Part shown: positions 8,786 to 19,469 of the stretch, piece by piece | Position numbering within the stretch: the stretch's first letter is position 1 | Layout of the letters: the number at the start of each line of letters is the position of its first letter | Assembly: GCF_001653715.1 (NCBI RefSeq) | Contig: NZ_LWHQ01000047.1 | Location: 1-64,000 of the forward strand | From: Methylobacterium platani | GTDB lineage: Bacteria; Pseudomonadota; Alphaproteobacteria; Rhizobiales; Beijerinckiaceae | DNA length: 64,000 nt | Reading direction: 5' to 3' | Made by a program: the position numbers and the translations under genes | Notes under the pieces: generated by a model | What the model was told of the DNA's origin: nothing | Database searches by the model: none | The model's input: the letters and a program-made list of their open reading frames with translations, nothing else

Positions 8786-8894
8786 GGACCTCGTCCCGGG
8801 ATGCCGCGCGGCGGGAGACGTCGCGCGGGCCCGCCACCCTGGCGCCGGTTTCCGGCATCAGCAAGGCGCGACGGCCCGAACGGAACACCAGACG

Positions 8895-8925
8895 CAAAAA
8901 GGGGTCCCGGCTCGCACCGGGACCC
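8895..8925 (-). terminator. Rho-independent terminator of the porin gene
   Basis: On the minus strand a perfect 9-bp stem (gggtcccgg/ccgggaccc, loop of six) is followed by a CTTTTT tract at 8900-8896. It lies about 60 bp beyond the porin stop. Confidence 0.85.
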
Positions 8926-8985
8926 TGAAGGATCGTCCGAAAGCTTCGTCCAGGGGCGGCCCCCGCGGGGGGCCGCCGACGCGAC

Positions 8986-10617
8986 TTAGAAGTCGCGCTG
9001 GACGCGCATGCGGATGTTGAACGTGTCGGCCGACTTGGCGGTCGGGAGCACGGCGCCGTTGGCGGCGATCGGCAGGCCGGCGGCGTTCACGCCGGCGACG
9101 GCGAGGCCCGACACCTTGTTCTGGTCGACCACGGCGCCGCCCTTCAGGTCGACGCGGTTGTAGAGACCCTCGACACCGATATCGAGGTCCTTCACCGGCG
9201 ACCAGATCAGGTTCGCGCCGACGACGATCTGGCTCGTGTCACGCAGCGCGGCGCTGTACAGGAAGGCGCCGGGGCTGTTGACCGGGTTGCCGAGGCCGTT
9301 GAAGTTCAGCGCGCCGAGCAGGTTGCGGCTGGTCTTGCCGAACGACATCTCGCCGTAGCTGCCGATCACCGCCGAACGCCACTCGGGCGCCCAGTAGTGC
9401 AGGTACGAACCGACGACGGTCCAGCTGGTCGACAGCTCCATCCGGCCGGTCAGCGGGTTGACCGCCGCGTCCGCGAAGTAGGTGGCGAACGGCGAGCCCT
9501 GGGTGTTGCCGGCGCTGACGGTGTAGGAACCGATATACGAGGAGTAGCCGGTGTAGAGCTGGGCACCCTCGCCGTACGAACCCTGCAGGTACAGGGCGTC
9601 GCCGGCGGCGATGAACGGCAGGTTGAACTTCAGGCCGCCCTGCACCGCCCAGCCGTACTCGCTGTTGACGCGCGGGGTGATGACCGAGCCGGCCGCGATG
9701 GCGGCGCCGCCGAAGCCGAGGACGGTCGAGGCGTTGCCGGCGTTCAGCTCGTGCACGGCGGCCGAGAGCTGGGCCGAGCCCCAGGCGGCGTCGTAGCGCA
9801 GCGCGCCGACGAAGTCGGGCATGCGCGAGGTCTGGCGCAGGTCGTAGAACGCCTCGCCGACCGGGACGCCGTTGGCGAAGGCCACGACCGGGGTCACGTT
9901 GGCGGTGGCCGAGGTGAAGACCGCGAAGGAGCTCGCCGTGTTGCCGGCGGTGGCGGTGCCGAACAGCGGGGTCTTGCGGAAGATCGGGTCTTCGACCGAC
10001 ACCGTCGCCGAGAAGCCGTTCCCGAAGGTGGCGGTGTAGGCGAGCAGGTTGGTCGAGGCGACGTCCGAGCCCAGCGAGGTGCCGATGATCTCGAAGTCGT
10101 GGGCGTAGAAGTCGTAGAACGAGGCCGCGCGACCGGCGGTGAGGCCGGCGAACTGGATGAAGGCCTTGTCGACGTTCACGTATTGCTGCGAGCGGCCGAA
10201 CGTGTCGACGCCGATGCCCGGGAAGCCGTTGGCGATGCGGTTCTGCGTGCCCGAGGTCAGGTAGGCGCCGGTGCGGGAGGCGAGCTCGAACCGGACGAAG
10301 GCGCGCAGGGTGCCGTAGGCGGTCTGCGTGCGGGCGTCGAGGTTGAGGCGGCCGAGGCCGCGGTAACCCATCAGGTCGCCGTTGTTGCCGGTGCGGGTGT
10401 AACCCTGCGAGTAGCCGGCCTCGAAGCGGGCGCGGCCCGAGACGCGCAGGCAGGTATCGGTGCCCGGGACGAAGAAGAAGCCGGCCCCGTAGGCCGAGCA
10501 GACACGAACGAATTCAACAGGCGCCGCCTTCTTGATCGGCAGATCGGCAGCCTGTGCGCCAGCCACCACGGTCAAACCGGCAGCCGAACCCAGCAGAAGG
10601 CTCTTCACGAGCTTCAT
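8986..10617 (-). CDS. Alphaproteobacterial porin (Porin_2 family)
   Basis: A 543-residue outer-membrane channel protein. The signal peptide (about residues 1-24, ending AQAAD) precedes the motif typical of this family: PVEFVRVCSAYGAGFFFVPG and CLRVSGRARFEAGY, with two cysteines in the N-terminal region. The rest alternates aromatic beta-strands and loops, and the protein ends in F (QRDF), the outer-membrane insertion signature. The start at 10617 is preferred to 10629 because GGAGG lies 5 bp before it. Such porins form trimers for small hydrophilic solutes. At over 540 residues it is longer than many in the family because of extended loops. Confidence 0.92.
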   Translation of the reverse strand: MKLVKSLLLGSAAGLTVVAGAQAADLPIKKAAPVEFVRVCSAYGAGFFFVPGTDTCLRVSGRARFEAGYSQGYTRTGNNGDLMGYRGLGRLNLDARTQTAYGTLRAFVRFELASRTGAYLTSGTQNRIANGFPGIGVDTFGRSQQYVNVDKAFIQFAGLTAGRAASFYDFYAHDFEIIGTSLGSDVASTNLLAYTATFGNGFSATVSVEDPIFRKTPLFGTATAGNTASSFAVFTSATANVTPVVAFANGVPVGEAFYDLRQTSRMPDFVGALRYDAAWGSAQLSAAVHELNAGNASTVLGFGGAAIAAGSVITPRVNSEYGWAVQGGLKFNLPFIAAGDALYLQGSYGEGAQLYTGYSSYIGSYTVSAGNTQGSPFATYFADAAVNPLTGRMELSTSWTVVGSYLHYWAPEWRSAVIGSYGEMSFGKTSRNLLGALNFNGLGNPVNSPGAFLYSAALRDTSQIVVGANLIWSPVKDLDIGVEGLYNRVDLKGGAVVDQNKVSGLAVAGVNAAGLPIAANGAVLPTAKSADTFNIRMRVQRDF

Positions 10618-10999
10618 CGAGACCTCCAAAGTTTCGAGACCCTGGGGGTGAACGACTGTGTCCCGACGATCCTACTGGAGCCGAACCACGCCACTCTTAT
10701 CCCCTTGCGCCCGGCGCTCCCTGCTGGGATGTCATCCGGACCTCGCCGGGTTGTGCCCGGCGCAGAGGCACCATGTGCGAGGCGCCGGTAGGGATCAACC
10801 GGCATCCGGGCCCGGAACCGTCAAGTCGCCGGGTTTCGGCCGGAATGTTGCACGGACGCCACGAAACCTTGCACGGGTCAGCTAACCTTACGGTTCCCGG
10901 CCGCCTGGACTGGTGCTCCGGCGGCCGTCCTCCCGGCAGCTCTCGCGGTCCGTTGGGTATCGGAGAGCGCGGGATTCACGCTCCGGTTGCGTCAGCGCC
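10618..10999. other. Intergenic region upstream of the porin gene
   Basis: No gene is supported in this 380-bp stretch. It must contain the leftward porin promoter and leader. The uup stop lies at its right end. No clear -35/-10 pair or repeat was found. Confidence 0.5.
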
Positions 11000-12841
11000 T
11001 CAACCCTCGAGTTCTTCGCGCATCAACTCGAGGGCGAGCCAGCGTTCCTCTGCGGCGGCGAGGTCGGTCTCCGTCGTCGCCAGGGTGCGGGAGATCGCCT
11101 CGAAGCGCGCGGGATCGCGGGCGTAGAGCGTCGGGTCGTCGAGGGCGGCCCGCAGCTTGGCCCGGTTGCCCTCCAGGGCCGCGATGCGGGCCGGCAGGGT
11201 CTTGAGCTCGTGCTGCTCGTTGAAGCCGAGACGCTTCTTCGCCGCCGGGCGGGCCGGGGCGGGCTGCCCGGCTTCCTTCGCGCCCCTGGCGGCGTCCGGG
11301 CGGCCGCCCTGCACCACCCCGCGGGCCTGCACGCCGACGCCGCGCTGGGCGACCATGTCGCTGTAGCCGCCCGCATAGGCGATCCAGCGCCCCTCCCCTT
11401 CCGAGACCAGCACCGTATCGACGACGCGGTCGAGGAAGTCGCGGTCGTGGCTGACCAGGATCAGGGTGCCGGCATAGTCGCCGAGCATCTCCTGGAGCAG
11501 GTCGAGGGTCTCGAGGTCGAGGTCGTTGGTCGGCTCGTCGAGCACCAGCAGGTTGCCGGCCTCGGCGAGGGCGCGGGCCAGCAGCAGCCGGTTGCGCTCG
11601 CCGCCCGACAGCACGCCGACCGGCGTGCGCGCCTGCTCGGGCGAGAACAGGAAGTCCTTCATGTAGCCGATGACGTGGCGGCTCTGGCCGCCGACCTGGA
11701 CGGTGTCGCTGCCGCCGCCCGTCAGCACGTCGGCCACGGTGCGCTCGGGGTCGAGGGCGCTGCGGCGCTGGTCGAGGAGGTTGAGGGTGACGTTCGCCCC
11801 GACCTTCACCACGCCCGAATCGGGCGGGAGGCGCCCGGTGAGGAGGTTGACGAGCGTCGTCTTGCCGGTGCCGTTGGCGCCGACGATGCCGAGGCGGTCG
11901 CGCCGCGCGATGCGCAGGGACAGGTCGCGGACGATCGGGCGCTCGCCGTAGGACTTGTCGGGGTAGGACTTGGCGACGTCGCGCGCCTCGATCACCAGGG
12001 CGCCGGAGGCCTCGGCCTCGCTCACGGTCAGCGTCGCCGCGCCGACGGGCCCGCGATGCTCGCGGGCCTGGCGGCGCAGGTCGTGCAGGCCGGCCAGGCG
12101 CTTGACGTTGCGCTTGCGCCGCGCGGTCACGCCGTAGCGCAGCCAGTCCTCCTCGGCGGCGATCTTGCGGTCGAGCTTGTGGCGGTCGCGCTCCTCCTCC
12201 TCGAACACCTGGTCGCGCCAGCCCTCGAAGGCGGAGAACCCCTGGTCGAGCCGGCGCGTCGTGCCGCGGTCGAGCCAGACGGTCGACCGCGACAGCGACT
12301 CGAGGAAGCGGCGATCGTGGCTGATCAGCACGAGCGCCGAGCGGCTGCCCTTCAGCTCGGCCTCGAGCCACTCGATCGCCGGCAGGTCGAGGTGGTTGGT
12401 CGGCTCGTCGAGGAGCAGGATGTCGGGCTCGGGCGCCAGCGCCTGGGCCAGCGCCGCGCGGCGCGATTCGCCCCCCGACAGCCGGCTCGGATCCTCCTCG
12501 CCGGTCAGCCCCAGGCTCTCCAGCAGGTAGCGCGCCCGGTACATCTCGTCGCCTGGCCCCATCCCGGCCTCGACGAAGGACAGGGTGGTGGCGTGCCCGG
12601 AGAAATCCGGCTCCTGGGCGAGGTAGCGCAGGGTCGTGCCGGGCTGCAGGAAGCGCACGCCCTTGTCGGGCTCGACCAGCCCGGCGGCGACCTTGAGCAG
12701 GGTCGACTTGCCCGAGCCGTTGCGGCCGACGAGGCAGGTACGGTCGCCGGGGGCCAGCGACAGGTCGGCGCCGGTGAGCAGCGGCGTGCCGCCGAAGGTG
12801 AGCGCGATGCCCTGGAGGGTGAGGAGCGGAGGAGCGGCCAT
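11000..12841 (-). CDS. uup: ABC-F family ATPase, Uup type
   Basis: A 613-residue soluble protein with two ABC ATPase domains and no membrane segments. Domain 1 (about residues 5-240) has Walker A GRNGSGKST, signature LSGGESRRAAL and Walker B ILLLDEPTNHLD. A linker of about 80 residues separates it from domain 2 (about 310-530), which has Walker A GANGTGKTT, signature LSGGERNRLLL and LLVLDEPTNDLD. A C-terminal coiled-coil extension (about 540-613) favours Uup over EttA or YbiT. ABC-F proteins act on ribosomes, and Uup has also been linked to DNA branch migration and transposon excision. It appears to be a single-gene unit. Confidence 0.9.
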   Translation of the reverse strand: MAAPPLLTLQGIALTFGGTPLLTGADLSLAPGDRTCLVGRNGSGKSTLLKVAAGLVEPDKGVRFLQPGTTLRYLAQEPDFSGHATTLSFVEAGMGPGDEMYRARYLLESLGLTGEEDPSRLSGGESRRAALAQALAPEPDILLLDEPTNHLDLPAIEWLEAELKGSRSALVLISHDRRFLESLSRSTVWLDRGTTRRLDQGFSAFEGWRDQVFEEEERDRHKLDRKIAAEEDWLRYGVTARRKRNVKRLAGLHDLRRQAREHRGPVGAATLTVSEAEASGALVIEARDVAKSYPDKSYGERPIVRDLSLRIARRDRLGIVGANGTGKTTLVNLLTGRLPPDSGVVKVGANVTLNLLDQRRSALDPERTVADVLTGGGSDTVQVGGQSRHVIGYMKDFLFSPEQARTPVGVLSGGERNRLLLARALAEAGNLLVLDEPTNDLDLETLDLLQEMLGDYAGTLILVSHDRDFLDRVVDTVLVSEGEGRWIAYAGGYSDMVAQRGVGVQARGVVQGGRPDAARGAKEAGQPAPARPAAKKRLGFNEQHELKTLPARIAALEGNRAKLRAALDDPTLYARDPARFEAISRTLATTETDLAAAEERWLALELMREELEG

Positions 12842-13007
12842 GGGGTGGGGGATTACGGCAGCCCTTCGCGAAAGGCGAGCCCGGGTGGGGGCGGCAGCGG
12901 ACTACGTCGCCATGATCGTCCCTCGCCCATCCTCCGGAAACGGAGTGCATCGTGTCGGGCCCCTCGACAACATCACCCCCCTCGAATATCGTAGCTACGA
13001 TAAATAG

Positions 13008-13280
13008 ATGGCCATCACCGTCGATCCGCCCAAGCGCGACCGCGCCCTGAGCGAGCGGGGCCTGGACTTCCTGTCCGCCGAGGCCGTGTTCGCCGGCCTG
13101 CATCACACGTGGCCGGATGCCCGGCGCGACTATGGGGAGCCCCGCAACATCACGATCGGGCACCTCGACGGACGCATGGTCATGATCGGCTGGACCCCGC
13201 GTGGCGAGGACCGTCACGTCTTCACGATGAGAAAGTGCAATGAGCGCGAGCAAGCCCGCTACGCCCACCTTTTCCCCTGA
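13008..13280 (+). CDS. brnT: BrnT family toxin
   Basis: A 90-residue BrnT-type RNase toxin with a RelE-like fold. It shows the family layout: a D-P-x-K start, ERGLDFLSAEAVF, a central GEPRNITIGHLDGRMVMIGWTPRG and the R-K-x-x-x-R-E-x-x-RY C-terminus. Basic and acidic residues expected for catalysis are retained. The antitoxin gene overlaps its 3' end by 41 bp, so the pair is translationally coupled. The upstream stretch contains several TATCGTAGC/GCTACGATA-like bases that could be an autoregulatory site. The module is complete and probably functional. Confidence 0.85.
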   Translation: MAITVDPPKRDRALSERGLDFLSAEAVFAGLHHTWPDARRDYGEPRNITIGHLDGRMVMIGWTPRGEDRHVFTMRKCNEREQARYAHLFP

Positions 13281-13557
13281 CGCCTATGGGGCGACCGACT
13301 TCGCTAAGGTCGATGCCCACACCATCACGGCCGAGGAATACGATGAGTTGCCGGAACTCACCGAAGCGGATCTTAAGGCGGCCGACACCTATCGGGGCGC
13401 GACCCTGATCCGTCGCGGACGGGGCAGACCTCCCGTGACACAGACCAAGAAGCTCGTCACGCTGCGCCTGGACCCCGATGTCGTCGAGCGCTGGAAGGCG
13501 AGCGGCCCGGGCTGGCAGACCCGGATGAATGCGGTTTTGCGCGAGGCGATGCCATAG
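13240..13557 (+). CDS. brnA: BrnA family antitoxin
   Basis: A 105-residue antitoxin with a BrnA-type ribbon-helix-helix C-terminus: KKLVTLRLDPDVVERWKASG followed by GWQTRMNAVLREAM. The N-terminal half, rich in acidic residues, is expected to wrap the BrnT toxin. In the family the BrnA dimer represses the shared promoter. The start ATG lies inside brnT (41-bp overlap), which is longer than in many BrnTA pairs. Confidence 0.85.
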   Translation: MSASKPATPTFSPDAYGATDFAKVDAHTITAEEYDELPELTEADLKAADTYRGATLIRRGRGRPPVTQTKKLVTLRLDPDVVERWKASGPGWQTRMNAVLREAMP

Positions 13558-13687
13558 GCATCGGCAAGGCACGGCTCCGCATCGCCGACCCCGACGGATT
13601 GCATCGTTCCCGCCGCGAGTTAGAGCCTAGAATGGCGGCCCGTTGCCGCGAAGCCTTGCGCCAGGGCCGCCCGGAAGAGGATTCCCG

Positions 13688-15520
13688 ATGAGCTTCGTCA
13701 CCCCCGATCCCTTCACCACGCGCCCGGAGATCGACGGCACCTTCGGGGTCGTCGCCTCGACCCACTGGATCGCCACCGCGGTCGGCATGGGCGTGCTGGA
13801 GCGGGGCGGCAACGCCTTCGATGCCGGGGTCGCCACCGCCTTCGTGCTCCAGGTGGTCGAGCCGCATCTCAACGGGCCGGGCGGCGACGTGCCGGTGATC
13901 CTGCATGACGTCCGGGTCGGGCATCCGCAGGTGGTGTGCGGGCAGGGCCCGGCGCCGCAGGCCGCCACCATCGCGCACCTGCGCGACGATCTCGGCCTCG
14001 ACCTCGTGCCGGGCACCGGGCTGCTCGCCCCGTGCGTGCCCGGCACCTTCGACGCCTACATGCTGATCCTGCGCGACCACGGCACCTGGCGCCTCGCCGA
14101 CGTGCTGGAGGCGGCGATCGGGTACGCCCGCGACGGCTTCCCGCTGGTCGAGCGGGTCTCGGCCACCATCGCCACCGTCGAGGGACTGTTTCGCGAGCAC
14201 TGGCCGAGCTCGGCGGCGACCTACCTCAAGGAGGGCGGCGTGCCGGCGCCCGGCACGCTGTTCACCAATCCGGCTCTCGCCGAGACCTATGCCCGCATCG
14301 TGCGCGAGGCCGCCGGCGGCACGCGCGACCAGGAGATCGAGCGCGCCCGCCGGATCTGGTCGCAGGGCTTCGTCGCCCAGGCGATCGACGCCTTCTGCAA
14401 GGGCGAACCGGTGATGGACGTGACGGGCAAGCCGCATCGCGGCCTCCTCACCGGGGCCGACATGGCGGCCTGGCAGGCGAGCGTCGAGGCGCCGATCGGG
14501 TACGAGTACGGCCGCTACACCGTGCTGAAGGCAGGACCCTGGACGCAGGGGCTCGCGACCCTGCAGCAGCTCGCGCTCCTCAAGGGCTTCGACCTCGACC
14601 GCCTCGACCCGGCCGGGCCCGACTTCATCCACCTCCAGGTCGAGTGCGCCAAGCTGGCATTCGCCGACCGCGACACGTTCTACGGCGATCCCGCCTTCGT
14701 CGACGTCCCGGTCGAGACCCTGCTGTCGGACGCCTACAACGCCGAGCGCCGCGCGCTCGTCGGCGACACCGCCTCGCTGGAGCAGCGGCCGGGCACGATT
14801 CCCGGCTTCGGCAAGGCGCTGGATGCCCGGGTGAGCACGGGCGCCCGGACGGCGGTGGGTTCGTCCGGGGCGGGCGAGCCGACGGTCGGCAAGATCGAGG
14901 CGAGCGTGCCGCCGGACGATGCCCGCTCCGGCGTGGTGCGCGGCGACACCGTGCATTTCGACATCATCGACCGGCACGGCAACATGATCGCCGCCACGCC
15001 GTCCGGCGGCTGGCTGCAATCCTCGCCGGTGATTCCCGCGCTTGGCTTCTGCCTCGGCACGCGGGCGCAGATGTTCGTGCTCGACGAGGCGCATCCTTCG
15101 GCGCTCGCGCCCGGCAAGCGGCCGCGCTCGACCCTGTCGCCGACGATGGCCCTTCGCGACGGACAGCCCTACCTCGCCTGGGGTTCGCCCGGCGGCGACC
15201 AGCAGGACCAGTGGATCCCGCAATTCTTCCTGCGCCACGTCCATGCCGGCATGAACCTGCAGGCGGCGATCGACGCGCCGGCCTGGCACACCGAGCACTT
15301 CCCGTCGTCGTTCTGGCCCCGCACCGCGCGGCCGGGGGTCGTGGTGGTGGAGAACCGGATCAGCGCCGGCACGATCGCCGAATTGCGCCGCCGCGGCCAC
15401 GTCGTCGAGATCGGATCGGACTGGTCGGAGGGGCGGCTGACGGCGGCGAGCCGCGACGGGCGGCGCCTCAAGGCCGCCGCCAATCCCCGCGGCATGCAGG
15501 GCTACGCCGCCGGGCGGTAG
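13688..15520 (+). CDS. Gamma-glutamyltransferase family protein
   Basis: A 610-residue Ntn-hydrolase. The N-terminal region holds GGNAFDAGVATAFVLQVVEP and HLNGPGGD, as in the large GGT subunit. The predicted autoprocessing Thr is in GDTVHFDIIDRHGN (about residue 420), followed by a small-subunit-like region with SPTMALRDG and AWGSPGGD. No signal peptide is visible, so the enzyme is probably cytosolic, unlike periplasmic E. coli Ggt. The ATG at 13688 is chosen because GGAAGAGG lies 7 bp upstream. Substrates may be gamma-glutamyl compounds or acylated amides; the sequence does not decide. Confidence 0.85.
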   Translation: MSFVTPDPFTTRPEIDGTFGVVASTHWIATAVGMGVLERGGNAFDAGVATAFVLQVVEPHLNGPGGDVPVILHDVRVGHPQVVCGQGPAPQAATIAHLRDDLGLDLVPGTGLLAPCVPGTFDAYMLILRDHGTWRLADVLEAAIGYARDGFPLVERVSATIATVEGLFREHWPSSAATYLKEGGVPAPGTLFTNPALAETYARIVREAAGGTRDQEIERARRIWSQGFVAQAIDAFCKGEPVMDVTGKPHRGLLTGADMAAWQASVEAPIGYEYGRYTVLKAGPWTQGLATLQQLALLKGFDLDRLDPAGPDFIHLQVECAKLAFADRDTFYGDPAFVDVPVETLLSDAYNAERRALVGDTASLEQRPGTIPGFGKALDARVSTGARTAVGSSGAGEPTVGKIEASVPPDDARSGVVRGDTVHFDIIDRHGNMIAATPSGGWLQSSPVIPALGFCLGTRAQMFVLDEAHPSALAPGKRPRSTLSPTMALRDGQPYLAWGSPGGDQQDQWIPQFFLRHVHAGMNLQAAIDAPAWHTEHFPSSFWPRTARPGVVVVENRISAGTIAELRRRGHVVEIGSDWSEGRLTAASRDGRRLKAAANPRGMQGYAAGR

Positions 15521-15534
15521 GGCATCGCCATCGA

Positions 15535-15579
15535 GCGCGAGCAGCGCCCGGCCGCGGTGCGGCCGGGCGCTGCTCGCGC
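15535..15579. terminator. Perfect 21-bp inverted repeat between convergent genes
   Basis: Two 21-base arms (15535-15555 and 15559-15579) are exact complements with a 3-base loop. It sits between the GGT-family stop (plus strand) and the stop of the proline-rich gene (minus strand), so it can act as a bidirectional transcription stop. There is no T tract on either side. Confidence 0.7.
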
Positions 15580-15584
15580 CGCTG

Positions 15585-15791
15585 CTACATGGTCGGGTTG
15601 GCCGGGCCGGTCGGGGACGGGTCGGGGGTGATTGCCGGGGAATTGCCCGGATCGTTCACCGGGATCTCGACCGGCCGGTCGCCCGGGGCCTCGCTCGGCA
15701 GCTCGGGCCCTCCCGGGTTCGGGGTATCGGGACCGGGTGTGGGGGGCACGGGATCGTAGGGCTGGTCCGGGATCGGGCCGGGATTCGACAT
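15585..15791 (-). CDS. Proline-rich small hypothetical protein
   Basis: A 68-residue peptide, about one third proline, with no signal peptide, cysteine or hydrophobic segment. It reads MSNPGPIPDQPYDPVPPTPG and continues in the same style. It is likely intrinsically disordered. The clean start, an upstream AGGAG-like site and a hairpin exactly at its end support it being a real gene. No function can be assigned. Confidence 0.6.
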   Translation of the reverse strand: MSNPGPIPDQPYDPVPPTPGPDTPNPGGPELPSEAPGDRPVEIPVNDPGNSPAITPDPSPTGPANPTM

Positions 15792-15855
15792 CGAGCGCTC
15801 CTCTCTTCGTCGAATCCAAACCGGGGCGCCCGGCCCCGGTTCCGCAGCGTCGAGC

Positions 15856-16170
15856 CTACTGCTTGGTCAAGAGCTTGGTGCCGTTCTGGCTGACGATCTG
15901 CTGGATCTTGTGGGCGAAGATCGACAGCAGGAGCGGCATCCGCACCTCGACCCGCACCGCGTCGTCCTCGACGTCGATGTCGCCGTCGACGCGCTGGTTC
16001 ATGGCGGCGACGAGGAACGACAGCCGGTCGCCGGTCCAGGTCGCGTCGGCCATGCTGAGACCCGCCTTCTGCAGCATCTCCTTGGCCTGGCCGATCCCGT
16101 TCTCCAGCCGGCGGCGGGCCTCGGCCCGGCCGAGCTGATGGGGAATCACGACAACCAGGGGCTTTGCCAT
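15856..16170 (-). CDS. Polyhydroxyalkanoic acid system family protein
   Basis: A 104-residue protein starting MAKPLVVVIPHQLGRAEARR; the ATG at 16170 is preferred to one 21 bp upstream. The pattern (I-P-H-x-L-G-x-x-E-A-x-x-R, a central TWTGDRLSF, then VRVEVRMPLLLSIFAHKI) matches the PHA_gran_rgn family, which is associated with polyhydroxyalkanoate granules. It is cytosolic. No PHA genes are adjacent, so the annotation rests on the family alone. RlpA lies upstream on the same strand. Confidence 0.8.
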   Translation of the reverse strand: MAKPLVVVIPHQLGRAEARRRLENGIGQAKEMLQKAGLSMADATWTGDRLSFLVAAMNQRVDGDIDVEDDAVRVEVRMPLLLSIFAHKIQQIVSQNGTKLLTKQ

Positions 16171-16243
16171 CACGTCACGCTCCGCTCGCACGATGAGCCT
16201 GATGTGGGGAGGCGTCGCCCGACGGCAACGCCGGGCCGGCCGA

Positions 16244-16627
16244 TCAGTCCACCACCGCCACGGCGACGCGGGCGACGCCGTTCATGCCGATGGCCTTCCC
16301 GGCGCCGCGGGCGAGGTCGATGATGCGGCCGTGCGCGAACGGCCCGCGGTCGTTGATCCGCACCACCACCGAGCGGCCGTTGGACTGGTTGGTCACCCGC
16401 ACCCGGGTGCCGAAGGGCAGGCTGCGATGCGCCGCGGTGAGGCCGTTCGGGTTGAAGCGCTCGCCGCTCGCGGTGCGGTGGCCGGACGCATACCAGGAGG
16501 CCTTGCCGCTCTGGGCCTGCGCCGTCGACGCCATCGCGAGGCTTCCCAATCCGGCGAGGGCGACGCCCCCCGCGAGAGCCACGATGCGGGCCGCGTTCGA
16601 CCGACGCGCAGGCTGGGCGCTGTTCAT
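16244..16627 (-). CDS. rlpA: RlpA-like septal ring lytic transglycosylase family protein
   Basis: A 127-residue exported protein. The ATG at 16627 begins a basic N-terminus and signal peptide (about residues 1-40, ending AQAQ); an ATG at 16720 would give an unlikely leader. The mature part is a double-psi beta-barrel: [31 protein letters not shown] and [19 protein letters not shown]. The catalytic-type Asp in the NDRGPF block is present. The SPOR domain of E. coli RlpA is missing, so this is a minimal family member that may not localise to the septum. Confidence 0.88.
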   Translation of the reverse strand: MNSAQPARRSNAARIVALAGGVALAGLGSLAMASTAQAQSGKASWYASGHRTASGERFNPNGLTAAHRSLPFGTRVRVTNQSNGRSVVVRINDRGPFAHGRIIDLARGAGKAIGMNGVARVAVAVVD

Positions 16628-18698
<2,071 letters not shown>

Positions 18699-18720
18699 CG
18701 ACTGCCACGACGGTCGAGAG

Positions 18721-18742
18721 CCTGTGGCCCTGCGGCCACGGG
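18721..18742 (+). terminator. Short hairpin after ccrM
   Basis: gtggcc (18724-18729) pairs with ggccac (18734-18739) around a 4-base loop, extended by flanking C and G residues. It lies 23 bp after the ccrM stop. It lacks a T run, so termination is only a possibility. Confidence 0.35.
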
Positions 18743-18857
18743 CACCGCCTCGGTTAACGAAACAGAAACATCCCGCTTGTCGATTGACCTTGCGTCAGTC
18801 ACCCCACGCTCTCTGCGACCGCGCCAGGCGGCGCGGGAAGCGGGAGGGGTTTCAGCG

Positions 18858-19463
18858 ATGGGTCGATGGTCGTGGGTGCTCGCCGTGCTGGCGAGCCTGT
18901 GCGTGGCCGCGTGCAACACGGTGGCGCCCAACCGCCTGTCGCTCGCCGACACGGCGCAGCTGCGCTTCACCGGCATCGAGGTCCGGACCGCCGGTGCGGC
19001 GATCAACTGGACCGGCGCCGAGGACGAGTACCTGCGCAGCCGCAACCTGTCGCTGACCGACCCGGCGCTGGTGCGGACGCCGGAGGCTCAAGGCTACATC
19101 CGCGATCTCGCCGGACGGCGCCTCAAGGCGGCCGTGGAGCGGGCGCTGGCCTCCCGACCGGACGGCGCGCGCCCGGCCCGGCTCGTGGTCACCCTGGTCG
19201 CGGCCGACATCCCGTCGGCGGCCCAGCGCATCCTCATCGGCGGCTCGCCGACCGTCCGCGCCACGATCGAGATCGTCGATGCCCGCACCGGCGCGGTCCT
19301 GAGCACCTATTCCGGCGACCAGGGCATGCGGCCGGCCGGCCAGGGCGTGCTCGGCGTGGTCGTCGACGGGGCGCTCACGGCCGGCGGCATGGACGATCAG
19401 TTCGACCGCGCCGCCAACGACTTCGCCCGCCGCTTCAAGGCCTGGCTCGCCGCAAGCGCCTGA
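18858..19463 (+). CDS. Putative lipoprotein, conserved hypothetical
   Basis: A 201-residue protein. The ATG at 18858 is chosen because GGAGGGG lies 8 bp upstream and because it starts a lipoprotein signal peptide ending in a lipobox (LCVAAC, Cys about residue 21). The mature part shows an alternating beta/helix pattern, with RLVVTLVAADIPSAAQRILI in the middle and a C-terminal DQFDRAANDFARRFKAWL helix. It resembles small lipoproteins of the DUF4410 or DUF3313 style, but I cannot name the family with confidence. It converges with mutY. Confidence 0.75.
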   Translation: MGRWSWVLAVLASLCVAACNTVAPNRLSLADTAQLRFTGIEVRTAGAAINWTGAEDEYLRSRNLSLTDPALVRTPEAQGYIRDLAGRRLKAAVERALASRPDGARPARLVVTLVAADIPSAAQRILIGGSPTVRATIEIVDARTGAVLSTYSGDQGMRPAGQGVLGVVVDGALTAGGMDDQFDRAANDFARRFKAWLAASA

Positions 19464-19469
19464 CCCGCC

